A stretch of 64,000 nucleotides of DNA from Mucilaginibacter gotjawali (GCF_002355435.1 NZ_AP017313.1:186001-250000); one strand, 5' to 3'. Counted from the first letter of the stretch, positions 34,468-43,426 are shown. A program made the numbers and translations. The notes: generated by a model from the letters alone, not told the origin.

Positions 34468-34477
34468 CAGTTCCGAT

Positions 34478-34798
34478 CTAGGTCCATAAGTACTGGCGTA
34501 TTTTTATCAGTCTTATCAGCATTTCATTATCGCTTTCATATTGTCCTTTTGTCCAGATAGGATCAATATTGTTTTCAGCCTCATTTTTAAGACGTTCTTT
34601 CCACCAGTTATATAACTGATCTATTTCTTTTCTTGCGTTTTTTATTTCTTCATTGTGTTCCCAATTAACTATATCCTGGCTGATTTCTTCTTCTACAAAA
34701 TCTGTTAGGAGCTGAAAACATGCGTGAAGCATTACGAGGTCCTTGTCGCACCAATCGCCGTCAATAGTTTTGATAGGTAATGTTTGTGGATTGCGCAT
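34478..34798 (-). CDS. small unknown protein, tryptophan-rich
   Basis: 106 residues, soluble, charged, with several tryptophans (CDKDLVMLHACFQLLTDFVE, VNWEHNEEIK, LYNWWKERLKNEAE, DPIWTKGQYESDNEMLIRLI). Predicted mostly helical. I do not recognise a named family; the DxVMLHACFQLLxDFVE pattern reminds me of proteins found in phage genomes, but this is only an impression. It lies downstream of the broken vapC on the same strand. Confidence 0.55.
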   Translation of the reverse strand: MRNPQTLPIKTIDGDWCDKDLVMLHACFQLLTDFVEEEISQDIVNWEHNEEIKNARKEIDQLYNWWKERLKNEAENNIDPIWTKGQYESDNEMLIRLIKIRQYLWT

Positions 34799-34824
34799 GG
34801 GTTTGGTATTTAAGTAGATGAAGG

Positions 34825-35207
34825 TTATAACATCGACAGGCTTTCGGGATGAAGAATAGACAATCCTTTAATATTGTCAAAATCTCTGTCGCTCGTAATC
34901 AAGGTTAAATTATGTTCAATTGCGGTAGCTGCTATAATTGCACCTGGAGTATTAATTTTTTGCCGCGTCTGATTTTTACGCATTGTTTTACAATTGCCGG
35001 TGTAAGCCATAATACATTGGAGTCTTTTACAAATTCCCCTATTATTTTTTCTTTCCTTATATCGGGGCTGATCCAGGAGAGGGCTTCAATTTCGGTGATA
35101 ACAGAAATATTAGGTATTTGATCGATTACGCCTGCAATAAACTCCATTTCTTCATCAGAAAAAAGCTCTGAAAAATAATTTGAAATTACATTGTTATCAA
35201 TCAGGTA
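34825..35207 (-). pseudogene. VapC-like PIN-domain toxin, frameshifted
   Basis: PIN-domain ribonuclease remnant. From about 35207 the frame reads YLIDNNVISNYFSEL (first catalytic Asp), then FIAGVIDQIPNISVITEIEALSW, IVKQCVKIRRGKK, and runs off into a stop at 34932. The -1 frame continues with INTPGAIIAATAIEHN and LTLITSDRDFDNI (further acidic residues) to 34825. One A is missing in the run of six A at about 34965-34970. There is also no ordinary start codon: TAA lies just upstream and only ATT or CTG is available. The gene overlaps the antitoxin end, as VapC genes do. Probably inactive. Confidence 0.75.
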
Positions 35208-35416
35208 TTGGCCAATTCTTTACGCATTTTCATGGTATGCTTATTAAAGTCCAGGGCATCTTTTTTTGAAAATACACCTCTGTATTTATCAGAAAGCTTG
35301 GTCTTAGAAGGGACTATATTTTCTTTTATTACTTTGATGAGGTGCAATTCTTCCATTTCATGCAAAAGCCCAATTGCTTTTTCATTAGTGAGTTGTATGG
35401 TTATCGTATTTTCCAT
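35201..35416 (-). CDS. VapB-like antitoxin
   Basis: 71 residues: an N-terminal strand-helix region (ENTITIQLTNEKAIGLLHEME) and a C-terminal segment SKKDALDFNKHTMKMRKELANT that would wrap the toxin. It directly precedes and overlaps the PIN-domain gene. The antitoxin frame is intact while the toxin is broken, the expected order of decay. The assignment rests mainly on the partner and on resemblance to small Bacteroidota antitoxins. Confidence 0.7.
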   Translation of the reverse strand: MENTITIQLTNEKAIGLLHEMEELHLIKVIKENIVPSKTKLSDKYRGVFSKKDALDFNKHTMKMRKELANT

Positions 35417-35564
35417 ATGAAAAATTTAAACTTTTATTAAATAAAGCTTACTGCACCTTTTACAAATTTAGTTTAAAAATTAAAGTTTAGGTAAATAAAT
35501 TTGTTAGCCTCTTTTGTCATTGTTTTTAATCCAGAAAAGGTTCCCTGGCTAAATCAATTCCGCT

Positions 35565-36704
35565 TTAAGCTTTCTCCCTGCATTTCTCAATCACCTCCAC
35601 GTAATAATTTTCATACAAAGGAAGTATATTGGCGAGGTCGAATTCTTTGGCACGGGCAAGGGCGTTTTCTTTAAAAGCATTCAGGCGCTCTTCATCTTCC
35701 AGTACGTAAATGGCTTTTTCGGCCATGCCTTCAATATCACCTACATCTTTTAGGAAACCAGTTACGCCGTCGATATTTAGTTCGGGTAAGCCGCCTGCAT
35801 TTGAAGTTATTACCGGGACTTTACAAGCCATCGCTTCCAGGGCGGCCAAACCGAAGCTTTCTGATTCCGAAGGCATCAAAAACAAGTCCGATACGGAAAG
35901 GATCTCTTCAATAGCATCCTGTTTGCCTAAAAAACGAATATTTTCGTTAACGCCCAAATCCCGGCTTAGCTGCTCACATTGCGAACGTTCAGGCCCGTCG
36001 CCCACCATCAATAATTTGGCCGGGATGGTTTTTACCAATTTTGCAAATATCCTGATGACGTCTTCGGTTCGTTTCACTTTGCGGAAGTTGGAGGTGTGGA
36101 CAACAATCCTTTCGCCAAATGGGGCTATCGCTTTTTTAAAGTGATCTTTAGGTTTAAGGCTGAAACGTTTTAGGTCGATGAAATTGGGAATCACTTTAAT
36201 ATCGTTTTCAATTTCAAAAAACTCATAAGTGTCATTCCTTAAATGCTCCGAAACGGCTGTTACGCCGTCCGATTTATTGATGGAAAAAGTAACTACAGGT
36301 TTAAAAGTACGGTCCTTGCCTACCAGCGTAATGTCCGTGCCATGTAATGTGGTTACTACCGGGATATAAATACCGTAGGTCATCAATATTTGTTTGGCCA
36401 TAAAAGCGGCTGACGCATGCGGGATAGCATAATGCACATGCAGCACATCCAGTTTTTCGAACCGGACTACATCTACCAGGCGGCTTGCCAGCGCCAATTC
36501 ATATGGCGGAAAGTCGAAAAGAGGATAATTGGATACTGAAACCTCGTGGTAAAACAGGTTCTCTGAAAACAGGTCGAGCCTGGCGGGCTGATTATAGGTG
36601 ACAAAATGCACCTGGTGGCCACGGTCTGCTAAGCCTTTGCCCAGTTCGGTGGCTACAACCCCGCTGCCGCCGAAGGTTGGGTAACAAACTATTCCGATTT
36701 TCAT
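35565..36704 (-). CDS. bshA: N-acetyl-alpha-D-glucosaminyl L-malate synthase BshA
   Basis: GT4 glycosyltransferase that makes GlcNAc-malate from UDP-GlcNAc and malate, the first step of bacillithiol synthesis. 379 residues, normal length. The N terminus KIGIVCYPTFGGSGVVATELG and the segment VLHVHYAIPHASAAFMAKQI are diagnostic for BshA; the C-terminal domain has the nucleotide-sugar motif MPSESESFGLAALEAMACKVPV. Combined with ytxJ at 9432-9761 this supports bacillithiol as a thiol of the cell. Single gene; 36705-36850 upstream shows no gene. Confidence 0.95.
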   Translation of the reverse strand: MKIGIVCYPTFGGSGVVATELGKGLADRGHQVHFVTYNQPARLDLFSENLFYHEVSVSNYPLFDFPPYELALASRLVDVVRFEKLDVLHVHYAIPHASAAFMAKQILMTYGIYIPVVTTLHGTDITLVGKDRTFKPVVTFSINKSDGVTAVSEHLRNDTYEFFEIENDIKVIPNFIDLKRFSLKPKDHFKKAIAPFGERIVVHTSNFRKVKRTEDVIRIFAKLVKTIPAKLLMVGDGPERSQCEQLSRDLGVNENIRFLGKQDAIEEILSVSDLFLMPSESESFGLAALEAMACKVPVITSNAGGLPELNIDGVTGFLKDVGDIEGMAEKAIYVLEDEERLNAFKENALARAKEFDLANILPLYENYYVEVIEKCREKA

Positions 36705-36850
36705 TTACTTGATATGCTATTGTTAATTGGTTGCTGCCGCGTCTTTTTGTCTGAATTCGCGAGTGCAAGTTTAACAGCAATTTACGGGATTAGTGTTACC
36801 CGGATGTAAAATGATTTATGGCAAAGTAATATTCTTTAATCCTTTAGATG

Positions 36851-37840
36851 TCAGACAATAACCCGGGCGTGTTTATCGGCTGTTTTTAAGGGTGCCGGAA
36901 AATCGAAAAAAGCATAATCGCCGATACCTAAAATTTCGCTGACGGCATCTTTAACCTGCCTGAATTCAAATTTAAAACCTGCATCCATCAACCTTTTTGG
37001 CAATACCCAGCGACTTTTCAGTATCAATTCGGTTTCTGTGCCAATAAAAATAGCGCCGGCTTCCAATAGCCATTTTGGGGCTGGCAGTCCAAACAGGTTT
37101 CCATTGATATTCCGGATCACTTTCATTAGCTCAGCGTTTTTAACCGGGTAAGGCGCTGTACAATTAAATACGCCCTCCAATTCCGTGTGATCTGCCAGCC
37201 ATTCAGTACTTCTGGCGGCATCAAGTTCGTGTACCCAGCTTACATATTGTTTGCCGTCGCCCTGTTTGCCACCAAGTCCCAGTTTTACCAGGTTAAGCAA
37301 ACGGGGGAAAACACTGTCGCTGCGGCCGAGTACAATACCCATCCGCAAGGCAACTTTACGGGTTTTTGGGGTATCGTATTTGTTGAACGCGGCTTCCCAT
37401 GCATTGCAAACGTCGACAGAAAAGCCGTTGCCGATTTCACCTGTGTCTTCATCCTGCGGGCGGTCTTCGGCATGGCGGTAAATGGTTGCTGATGACAAGT
37501 TAATCCAAAGTTTTGGCGGTTCAACCAGGTCATGTATTGTTTTGCCCAACAACTCAGTCGGCAATAACCTTGATGCAAATATTTCCTTCTTGTTTTTATC
37601 GGTGTAGCGGCAGTTCACATTTTTACCGCAAAGGTTAACCAGGATATCTGCATTTACCAGTTCTGCAGCCCATTTACCCCAGGTTTTTCCATCCCAAACC
37701 ACCGTGCGGATGTTTCCGTCAATTTGTTTTTCGTGCCGGCTTAATATAATTATTTCACTGGCTTTGCCTTTATAATAATTTGCCAATACCCTGCCAAGGT
37801 AACCGTTACCACCTGCAAGTACTATTTTTTTGTATTTCAT
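36851..37840 (-). CDS. TIGR01777-family NAD(P)-dependent epimerase/oxidoreductase
   Basis: 329 residues. Extended SDR fold with the nucleotide loop GGNGYLGRVLANYY at about residues 10-23, VVWDGKTWGKWAAELVNADILVNLCGKNV typical of TIGR01777 proteins, and a C-terminal DUF1731-like segment (PAPKWLLEAGA, ELILKSRWVLPKRLMDAGFKF). Members of this family (YfcH) have no firmly known substrate. It starts 22 bases after a DCC1-like thiol oxidoreductase gene, so the two form an operon. Confidence 0.88.
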   Translation of the reverse strand: MKYKKIVLAGGNGYLGRVLANYYKGKASEIIILSRHEKQIDGNIRTVVWDGKTWGKWAAELVNADILVNLCGKNVNCRYTDKNKKEIFASRLLPTELLGKTIHDLVEPPKLWINLSSATIYRHAEDRPQDEDTGEIGNGFSVDVCNAWEAAFNKYDTPKTRKVALRMGIVLGRSDSVFPRLLNLVKLGLGGKQGDGKQYVSWVHELDAARSTEWLADHTELEGVFNCTAPYPVKNAELMKVIRNINGNLFGLPAPKWLLEAGAIFIGTETELILKSRWVLPKRLMDAGFKFEFRQVKDAVSEILGIGDYAFFDFPAPLKTADKHARVIV

Positions 37841-37862
37841 GATCTTTTATTTAAATACCAAC

Positions 37863-38684
37863 CTAATTAACCAATATTATCCACAACAATGCTACCCGGT
37901 ATAAAACCCAGGTAAAGGTTAATGTCCACCCGAGCCCAAGCAACTTTGTTCTGCGGATATGTTCCAAAAACATCAGGGCAGCCACAGCTATAAAGTATAA
38001 TGGGAAGGCTGTGGCGGGAAAACTGATCCACTGGCTCATGATCAGCACAATTGCCAGCAGCAAGCTTCCTGCAAAGGATATCGTCATCATATTGCCCAGG
38101 TAACTCCATAATTTGTCACGGGCATAGATGCCGATGACAATGCCCTGGAAAATGATCTGCCCGCCGCAGATAAAATACTCTCTTGACGGATTACCAATGG
38201 GAACTACGCCCGTGAGCAGGTGCGCATAGCCGGTTAAAATATATCCTGTGCAAAACCAGGCAAACAACAGGTAGGCAATACGGTACTGTATTTTGAAAGT
38301 TGGCTGGTAAGGGTAGCTACCGCCTAAGGTGCCCGCAGGAATGATGACCCTGCGGTTGTAGGATATAAACGCGTAAACTTTACTCGATAACCAGGCAAAC
38401 GGCTTAAAATTAAAAAGTGGTTTTAATACCGGGCAGGTGTTGCCAATCACTTTAAAAAGGCTTTGAATACCATAGGTTACTTCACCGTTGTTGAGATTGA
38501 TCAAAGCGATCTCGTCAACAGCTCTTTGTTTGTCAATCACGGGGCAAACCTTATCCATGTCATTTTGATAAGCGGCCCTGCCATTGGCTGCAAGCATCCC
38601 TGTACTTACAAATGCTTTTGTATATAAGTTACACATAGGGCACTCTCCATCGAACAGGATCATGTGATTTTGCAATGTTTTCAT
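37863..38684 (-). CDS. DCC1-like thiol-disulfide oxidoreductase with membrane domain
   Basis: 273 residues. N-terminal thioredoxin-like DCC domain with the signature MILFDGECPMCNLYTKAF (residues 8-25; D-G-E-C-P-x-C), then a C-terminal half with about four or five hydrophobic helices (roughly 135-272). Founding members of this family (DUF393) have the D-x-x-C-x-x-C motif. First gene of an operon with the TIGR01777 oxidoreductase. Two 18-bp palindromes lie upstream, one 2 bases from the start codon, indicating tight repression by an unseen regulator. Confidence 0.85.
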   Translation of the reverse strand: MKTLQNHMILFDGECPMCNLYTKAFVSTGMLAANGRAAYQNDMDKVCPVIDKQRAVDEIALINLNNGEVTYGIQSLFKVIGNTCPVLKPLFNFKPFAWLSSKVYAFISYNRRVIIPAGTLGGSYPYQPTFKIQYRIAYLLFAWFCTGYILTGYAHLLTGVVPIGNPSREYFICGGQIIFQGIVIGIYARDKLWSYLGNMMTISFAGSLLLAIVLIMSQWISFPATAFPLYFIAVAALMFLEHIRRTKLLGLGWTLTFTWVLYRVALLWIILVN

Positions 38685-38686
38685 AT

Positions 38687-38704
38687 TTTCAATAATTAAT
38701 GAAA
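38687..38704 (-). promoter_or_regulatory. palindromic operator, proximal site of the DCC1 operon
   Basis: TTTCAATAATTAATGAAA, palindromic apart from one central pair, ends 2 bases before the start codon and would cover the ribosome binding site and early transcript region. It matches the distal site at 17 of 18 positions. Confidence 0.75.
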
Positions 38705-38789
38705 CATATATTCATAAAATATACCGGGTGCTGGCCGGTGTAACTGAAACTTTCATTTCGTTAAGCAAATGTAAATATATTTTTTAAAC

Positions 38790-38807
38790 TTTCAATAATT
38801 ATTGAAA
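38790..38807 (-). promoter_or_regulatory. palindromic operator, distal site of the DCC1 operon
   Basis: TTTCAATAATTATTGAAA is a perfect 18-bp palindrome, 103 bases centre to centre from the proximal site, about ten helical turns, so the two sites could be bridged by one regulator through a loop. Confidence 0.8.
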
Positions 38808-38823
38808 ATAAAAATATCAATTG

Positions 38824-38925
38824 TCTGAACTAGGATTTATAAGATTTGAAGATTATAGGATGCCAGGCAGAAGGCATAAAAAGTAGCCTGATTAATCCTG
38901 TCATCCTTTAATCCTACGAATCCTG
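38824..38925. repeat. facing arrays of AGGATTnn words
   Basis: Left part 38832-38861 contains AGGATTTATAAGATTTG and AAGATTATAGGATG; right part 38894-38925 reads AATCCTGTC, ATCCTTTA, ATCCTACG, AATCCTGG. The two are inverted copies of 8-9-base words, the same architecture as the other word arrays in this window. Confidence 0.6.
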
Positions 38926-38933
38926 GTTCACAC

Positions 38934-38966
38934 AAAAAAAGCCCTGCAACAATTTGTCGCGGGGCT
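38934..38966 (-). terminator. terminator of the GH3 gene
   Basis: AGCCCTGC (38940-38947) pairs with GCGGGGCT (38959-38966, one G-T pair); on the minus strand seven T follow. The GH3 stop codon is at 39001. Confidence 0.75.
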
Positions 38967-39000
38967 CAGCTTAGTTTATAGTTTATTTTAGTTTGTATGC

Positions 39001-41412
39001 TTATTTGTTGATCACTTCATCAATTGCCACCTGTGGGGTTAATGATTTATGTGTTTTTTCGGTAACAATTTCTTTGGCCAAATTAAAGCTTACTGATTTT
39101 GCGATCTCCCTTGAAGATGTACCAATTTGTACTTTGTATTCGCCGGCATCCGCTACCCATGCTGATTTATCAGTATAGAAAGAGGCCAGGTCGCCTGCAT
39201 GCAGGGTCAATGTAACCACTTGCGATTGGCCTGGGGCCAGCAAACCGGTTTTGGCAAATGCTTTCAGCTCCTGTGCGGGTTTGTCAAGCGTTTGGTTTGG
39301 CGCCGTTAAGTAAAGCTGAACCACTTCCTTACCGGCAATTTTCCCGGTATTTTTAACCGTAACGCTCACACTGATGCTGCCTTTAAACTCAGGTGCGCTT
39401 ACTTTTACGTCACTCAGCTTAAATTTGGTGTATGATAAACCGTAACCAAATTCATAAGCCGGTTTAATTTTAAACGAGTCGTAATAACGGTAACCAACAT
39501 AAACGCCTTCCTGGTAAACCACTTCTGATGGTGCTCCAACCATTGGGTTAGGCGCCTGGCCAGCCGGACGCGGGAACTCTTTGCCCGGGAAATTTTTGGC
39601 AGAAGGTACATCCTGGTAAGCAACCGGGAAAGTAGACGCCAGTTTTCCTGAAGGGTTTACTTTCCCGCTTAATACATCAGCTATCGCATTGCCGCCTTCG
39701 AGGCCGGGCTGCCATGCTAGTAAGATGCCGTCAACACTATCGCGCCAGCTGGCAACTTCAATTACACCGCCTATATTTAAAACAACCACAACTTTTTTGC
39801 CTTTGGCATGGAAAGCAGTAGAAACGCCGTTGATCAATGCTTTTTCTGCATCAGTTAATGTAAAATCGTTTTCTACTTTACGGTCAGCGCCCTCACCGGC
39901 ATTTCTGCCTATGGTGATGATCGCTGCATCCGCGCCGTCAGCCTCTTTTTCAACCAGGCTGGTTGCATCCATTTCAGGGATTGGTGGCGGAGCCATAAAG
40001 AAATTAGGGTTTTTGGGTTGTTTGGCCTTGGCATCAACAATGTAATCAGCATAGGCTTTAGCTAACGCAGGCTGCACCTTAATGCCTGCATTTGCAAGGC
40101 CCTGTGGCAGCATTACAGTATAAGCCTTGTGCACATCGCCGCTGCCTGTGCCACCCGCTATCAGGGCGTAGGAAGTATTGCCAAATACGGCAACTTTTTT
40201 GCCTTTTGTGAGGGGCAGGGCTGCGCCTTCATTTTTAAGCAACACCATGCCCTGTGCGGCAGCCATACGCGAAACGGCTGCGTGGCCTTTCAGGTCGGGT
40301 TTATCAGAATATTTATAGCCTTTAAAAGTAGGTGATTTAAGGATGATCTTCAGCATCCGGGTTACGTTGGCATCCAGTTGAGCGATGCTTAAGGTACCAC
40401 CTTTCACGGCTGCAACTATCGCGTCTGATTGATCAGGATTACCCGGCATCAGCAAATCGTTCCCTGCGTTCATTTGGGCAACGGCATCACTGCCGCCGAA
40501 CCAGTCGGTCATCACAAAGCCTTTAAAACCCCATTCTCTTTTCAAAATGTCGGTTTGCAGGTCACGTCTTTCTGAAGTATAGGTACCATTTACTCTGTTG
40601 TACGAAGACATCACGGTCCATGGCTGCGAAGCTTTAACAGCGATCTCGAAACCTTTCAGGTAAATCTCGCGCATCGCCCTTTCGCTTACAATAGTATTGA
40701 TGCTGTTCCTGTTAGTTTCCTGGTTGTTGGCAGCAAAGTGCTTGATGGAGGTACCAACCCCCTGGCTTTGTATGCCGTTAACAATGGCGGCTGTCATGCT
40801 GCCTGCAACCAGGGGGTCTTCTGAATAATATTCAAAATTACGGCCGCCCAGCGGGTTGCGGTGAATATTAAGGGCTGGTCCCAAAATCACGTCAACGCCG
40901 TATTCGCGGATCTCGTTTCCGAAAGCAACCCCCACTTTTTTAACCAGAGCAGTATCCCATGAAGAAGCCAGCAAAGTAGCTACCGGGAAAGCAGTTGCAT
41001 AATAAGTTTTTTTGTCATTCGGGCGGGTGGGGTCAATCCTCAATCCGGCCGGTCCGTCAGAAACAGTGATGGACGGGATACCTAAACGAAGAATCGCGTG
41101 GGTGCGGCCGGCAGTACCGGCAACTTTTTCGGGTACATCATAAGCTTCAGGGTCTGACGGAGGGAGTGTAAAACCGCCAATATTCACAGGTTTTGGCTTT
41201 TCGCCTTTTACAGGTGGGGGCATACCGGGCATTTTAAAGCCCATGCCTACTACCAGTTTGGCCTTTTCTTCAACGGTCATTGCGTCCACAACCTGCTTCA
41301 GGCTGCTTTTACCTAATTGAGGCAGTGGTTTTTTACCCTGCGCATGGGCTGTCAGCACAAATGCGCTGAACAATACCAATAACGCAGTCAATGGTTTGTG
41401 GGTAAGTCTCAT
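39001..41412 (-). CDS. glycoside hydrolase family 3 beta-glucosidase, exported
   Basis: 803 residues with a signal peptide (MRLTHKPLTALLVLFSAFVLTAHAQ). GH3 N-terminal TIM barrel with SDGPAGLRIDPTRP, DVILGPALNIHRNPLGGRNFEYYSEDP, GVGTSIKHFAANNQETNR and the nucleophile aspartate in GFVMTDWFGG (near residue 303); GH3 C-terminal sandwich with GAALPLTKGKKVAVFG and the acid/base region AGEGADR; C-terminal fibronectin III-like domain (VSVTVKNTGKIAGKEVVQLYL). Retaining exo-glycosidase, probably periplasmic; exact sugar unknown. Single gene, no SusCD neighbours. Confidence 0.93.
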   Translation of the reverse strand: MRLTHKPLTALLVLFSAFVLTAHAQGKKPLPQLGKSSLKQVVDAMTVEEKAKLVVGMGFKMPGMPPPVKGEKPKPVNIGGFTLPPSDPEAYDVPEKVAGTAGRTHAILRLGIPSITVSDGPAGLRIDPTRPNDKKTYYATAFPVATLLASSWDTALVKKVGVAFGNEIREYGVDVILGPALNIHRNPLGGRNFEYYSEDPLVAGSMTAAIVNGIQSQGVGTSIKHFAANNQETNRNSINTIVSERAMREIYLKGFEIAVKASQPWTVMSSYNRVNGTYTSERRDLQTDILKREWGFKGFVMTDWFGGSDAVAQMNAGNDLLMPGNPDQSDAIVAAVKGGTLSIAQLDANVTRMLKIILKSPTFKGYKYSDKPDLKGHAAVSRMAAAQGMVLLKNEGAALPLTKGKKVAVFGNTSYALIAGGTGSGDVHKAYTVMLPQGLANAGIKVQPALAKAYADYIVDAKAKQPKNPNFFMAPPPIPEMDATSLVEKEADGADAAIITIGRNAGEGADRKVENDFTLTDAEKALINGVSTAFHAKGKKVVVVLNIGGVIEVASWRDSVDGILLAWQPGLEGGNAIADVLSGKVNPSGKLASTFPVAYQDVPSAKNFPGKEFPRPAGQAPNPMVGAPSEVVYQEGVYVGYRYYDSFKIKPAYEFGYGLSYTKFKLSDVKVSAPEFKGSISVSVTVKNTGKIAGKEVVQLYLTAPNQTLDKPAQELKAFAKTGLLAPGQSQVVTLTLHAGDLASFYTDKSAWVADAGEYKVQIGTSSREIAKSVSFNLAKEIVTEKTHKSLTPQVAIDEVINK

Positions 41413-41741
41413 TTTTATGATTTAAAATTTTAATTGATAATTGGTTCTCAATACAATTGGTCATTGTGTCAATAATACACAATTGTAAATATTATTTTTT
41501 AGAAAAGAAAATAAACAGACAGATATCTCGAAAATACCGACGAATATTGGTTTTTATACTATGGAGCGTTAGTTGATTGGGTTGATTAAGTGAGCACTTG
41601 ATTAGCTGAGCTAAATTAACTCAATCTAACCCAATCAACCATTCACTAAATAACCATCCTTATGTAATACTTCATACTAATTTTAGCGTTAAAAATATAA
41701 TAGCGGTATTTTAGGGGCTTATTAAATTGTTTCGAGGATAA
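41413..41741. other. intergenic region with inverted repeat and word arrays
   Basis: No gene seen. ATTGTGT (41463-41469) and ACACAAT (41477-41483) form an inverted repeat with a 7-base spacer, 51-71 bases upstream of the GH3 start: a possible operator. From about 41568 to 41649 lie facing arrays built on GTTGATT/AATCAAC words; the segment 41572-41594 recurs exactly at 60778-60800. Confidence 0.55.
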
Positions 41742-42887
41742 ATGACCTACAGATCAACATACCAGGCTGCCGCAACTGCCGCCCCCGCCATTGAAAGCCA
41801 TTTTGAACGACTGCTGCAGGCCGCTTTGCTGCAGGGGGGTGATGAGCTTGCGCCTGCGCCATCCATCAGGGTGATCAGTTCGGTAATTGATGTAGCATTT
41901 TGGGCCAGTTTGCGAAAGGAAGAGAGCCGTTCGCCTAAAATATCACTGGCCTATTTGCCGCCGCAGCTGGCGGGTCAGCCGCTTGTTTTTGAAGAACGCA
42001 TATTATTAACACCCTATTTACTTACCAAACTTGCACCGGCTGTTGAACGGTCAGGCATTCACCTCGGCATCTGGGATGATGAGAACGGCGACCTTTATGT
42101 TTGGGGTACCACACGTTCCATTCCTGATTGCTGTTTTGTGCTGGAGGTGATTGAACCCGGTTTGTTAGTTGTAAAGCACCGCCGTATCAAAGGTTTTGGG
42201 AAATTCATCAACGTAGCTGTGTTAAAAGGAGATGAAATAAAGATCATTGATGAAGACAGCAAAAGCCTGCCCGACTGCCCTGCCATGCTAACATCGCTAA
42301 TTGATTATAATTCCCCCACCGGGTGGAACGATTCGGTAAATATGCTGGTACAATTGGCTGCTTCTATGCGGGCCCATGGGCACGGTGGCATATTGCTGGT
42401 AGTGCCAAAGGATAACGATACCTGGCGCGACTCGATCATTCACCCCATCACCTATCCCGTTACCCCCGCTTTTGATGAGCTCAGAAAATTGATGGAACAA
42501 AAAGTTAGCGGCCCCGACCTGGTACACTGGCAGGAGGAAGTTAACCGTACCGTTGAAAATGTAGCGGGCCTTACTGCGGTGGATGGGGCAACCATCATTA
42601 ACGACGAAATGGAATTGCTTGCCTTCGGCGCTAAAATAGGGCTGTCATCAAATGGGGGCTCCGTTGAACAAATGCTGGTGACTGAACCCGTAATAGGCAA
42701 CATCGGCGTAATTATTCATCCCTCACAAAATGGGGGTACCAGGCACCTCTCGGCGGCGCAATTTGTGTTTAACCAACGCGAGGCCATCGCCCTGGTTTCA
42801 TCCCAGGACGGAAGGTTTACCGTGTTTTCATGGTCGCCATGCGAGGGGATCGTGCATGCGCATCATGTAGATGCCCTGTTGCTGTAG
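41742..42887 (+). CDS. DACNV sensor-domain protein with C-terminal diadenylate-cyclase-like domain
   Basis: 381 residues, no signal or transmembrane helix. N-terminal part (about 1-200) fits the putative sensor domain DACNV. The C-terminal part resembles a DAC (DisA_N/CdaA) domain: HGHGGILLVVP (212-222), VDGATII with DGA at 281-283, ELLAFGAKIG (291-300), GGTRHLSAAQF (331-341) and ALVSSQDGRFTVF (350-362). The usual RHR motif reads RHL, but Thr-Arg-His is kept. By family it could make c-di-AMP or a related dinucleotide; activity is unproven. Stands alone on its strand, convergent with a small membrane-protein gene. Confidence 0.82.
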   Translation: MTYRSTYQAAATAAPAIESHFERLLQAALLQGGDELAPAPSIRVISSVIDVAFWASLRKEESRSPKISLAYLPPQLAGQPLVFEERILLTPYLLTKLAPAVERSGIHLGIWDDENGDLYVWGTTRSIPDCCFVLEVIEPGLLVVKHRRIKGFGKFINVAVLKGDEIKIIDEDSKSLPDCPAMLTSLIDYNSPTGWNDSVNMLVQLAASMRAHGHGGILLVVPKDNDTWRDSIIHPITYPVTPAFDELRKLMEQKVSGPDLVHWQEEVNRTVENVAGLTAVDGATIINDEMELLAFGAKIGLSSNGGSVEQMLVTEPVIGNIGVIIHPSQNGGTRHLSAAQFVFNQREAIALVSSQDGRFTVFSWSPCEGIVHAHHVDALLL

Positions 42888-42891
42888 GTTA

Positions 42892-42919
42892 GTTCATGGT
42901 TGATGGTTCATAGTTCATG
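42892..42919. repeat. tandem 7-base word array after the DACNV gene
   Basis: GTTCATG, GTTGATG, GTTCATA, GTTCATG: the same words and order as 1247-1274, some 41 kb away. Confidence 0.6.
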
Positions 42920-42961
42920 GAAGTAGTTTCCTTGCTATGTTTGATCAACTACCCGCCCCGG

Positions 42962-43327
42962 TCATATCCCGGCAAACATGGTTTGTGCCATAGCGCCAAT
43001 AAAAGGAATTGGCTTTTCTTCGCCGTTGATGGCGCCAATGAACCCTATTATCCAAAGAACAAAAAACGCCACGTTTATCAGCCAAAGGAGAGATACTAAT
43101 GAAAAGAAGCCTCCTGACAGCCACATAGCGCCCAATACAAACCCCAGTCCATACCTTACGATCATAAAAATCAGGTGTAATAGCAAAGTTTGCCGTAATT
43201 GGTAACTGCCTAAAGCGGTTTTATTACCCTGGTGAAATCCGAAATAGGCGATGAGCCAGCCTACAATAGTAAGATAACTGATGATACCGGCGGTTTTACC
43301 GTTCTCCTGGTTTACTAATGGTTCCAT
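42962..43327 (-). CDS. DUF4870-like small membrane protein
   Basis: 121 residues with three to four transmembrane helices (about 15-32, 48-66, 68-78 and 80-102). The pattern GIISYLTIVGWLIAYFGFHQGNKTALGSYQLRQTLLLHL is typical of DUF4870/Tic20-like proteins of unknown function. Convergent with the DACNV gene and divergent from a methyltransferase gene. Confidence 0.75.
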   Translation of the reverse strand: MEPLVNQENGKTAGIISYLTIVGWLIAYFGFHQGNKTALGSYQLRQTLLLHLIFMIVRYGLGFVLGAMWLSGGFFSLVSLLWLINVAFFVLWIIGFIGAINGEEKPIPFIGAMAQTMFAGI

Positions 43328-43426
43328 AAAATTAAGATTTACTGGTTGAGAAATTAAATTTAAGGTAATTCATTGAAAACAAGTAAATTGTGCCAAAATA
43401 TTTAACAAATAAGCTATTTATATTAT

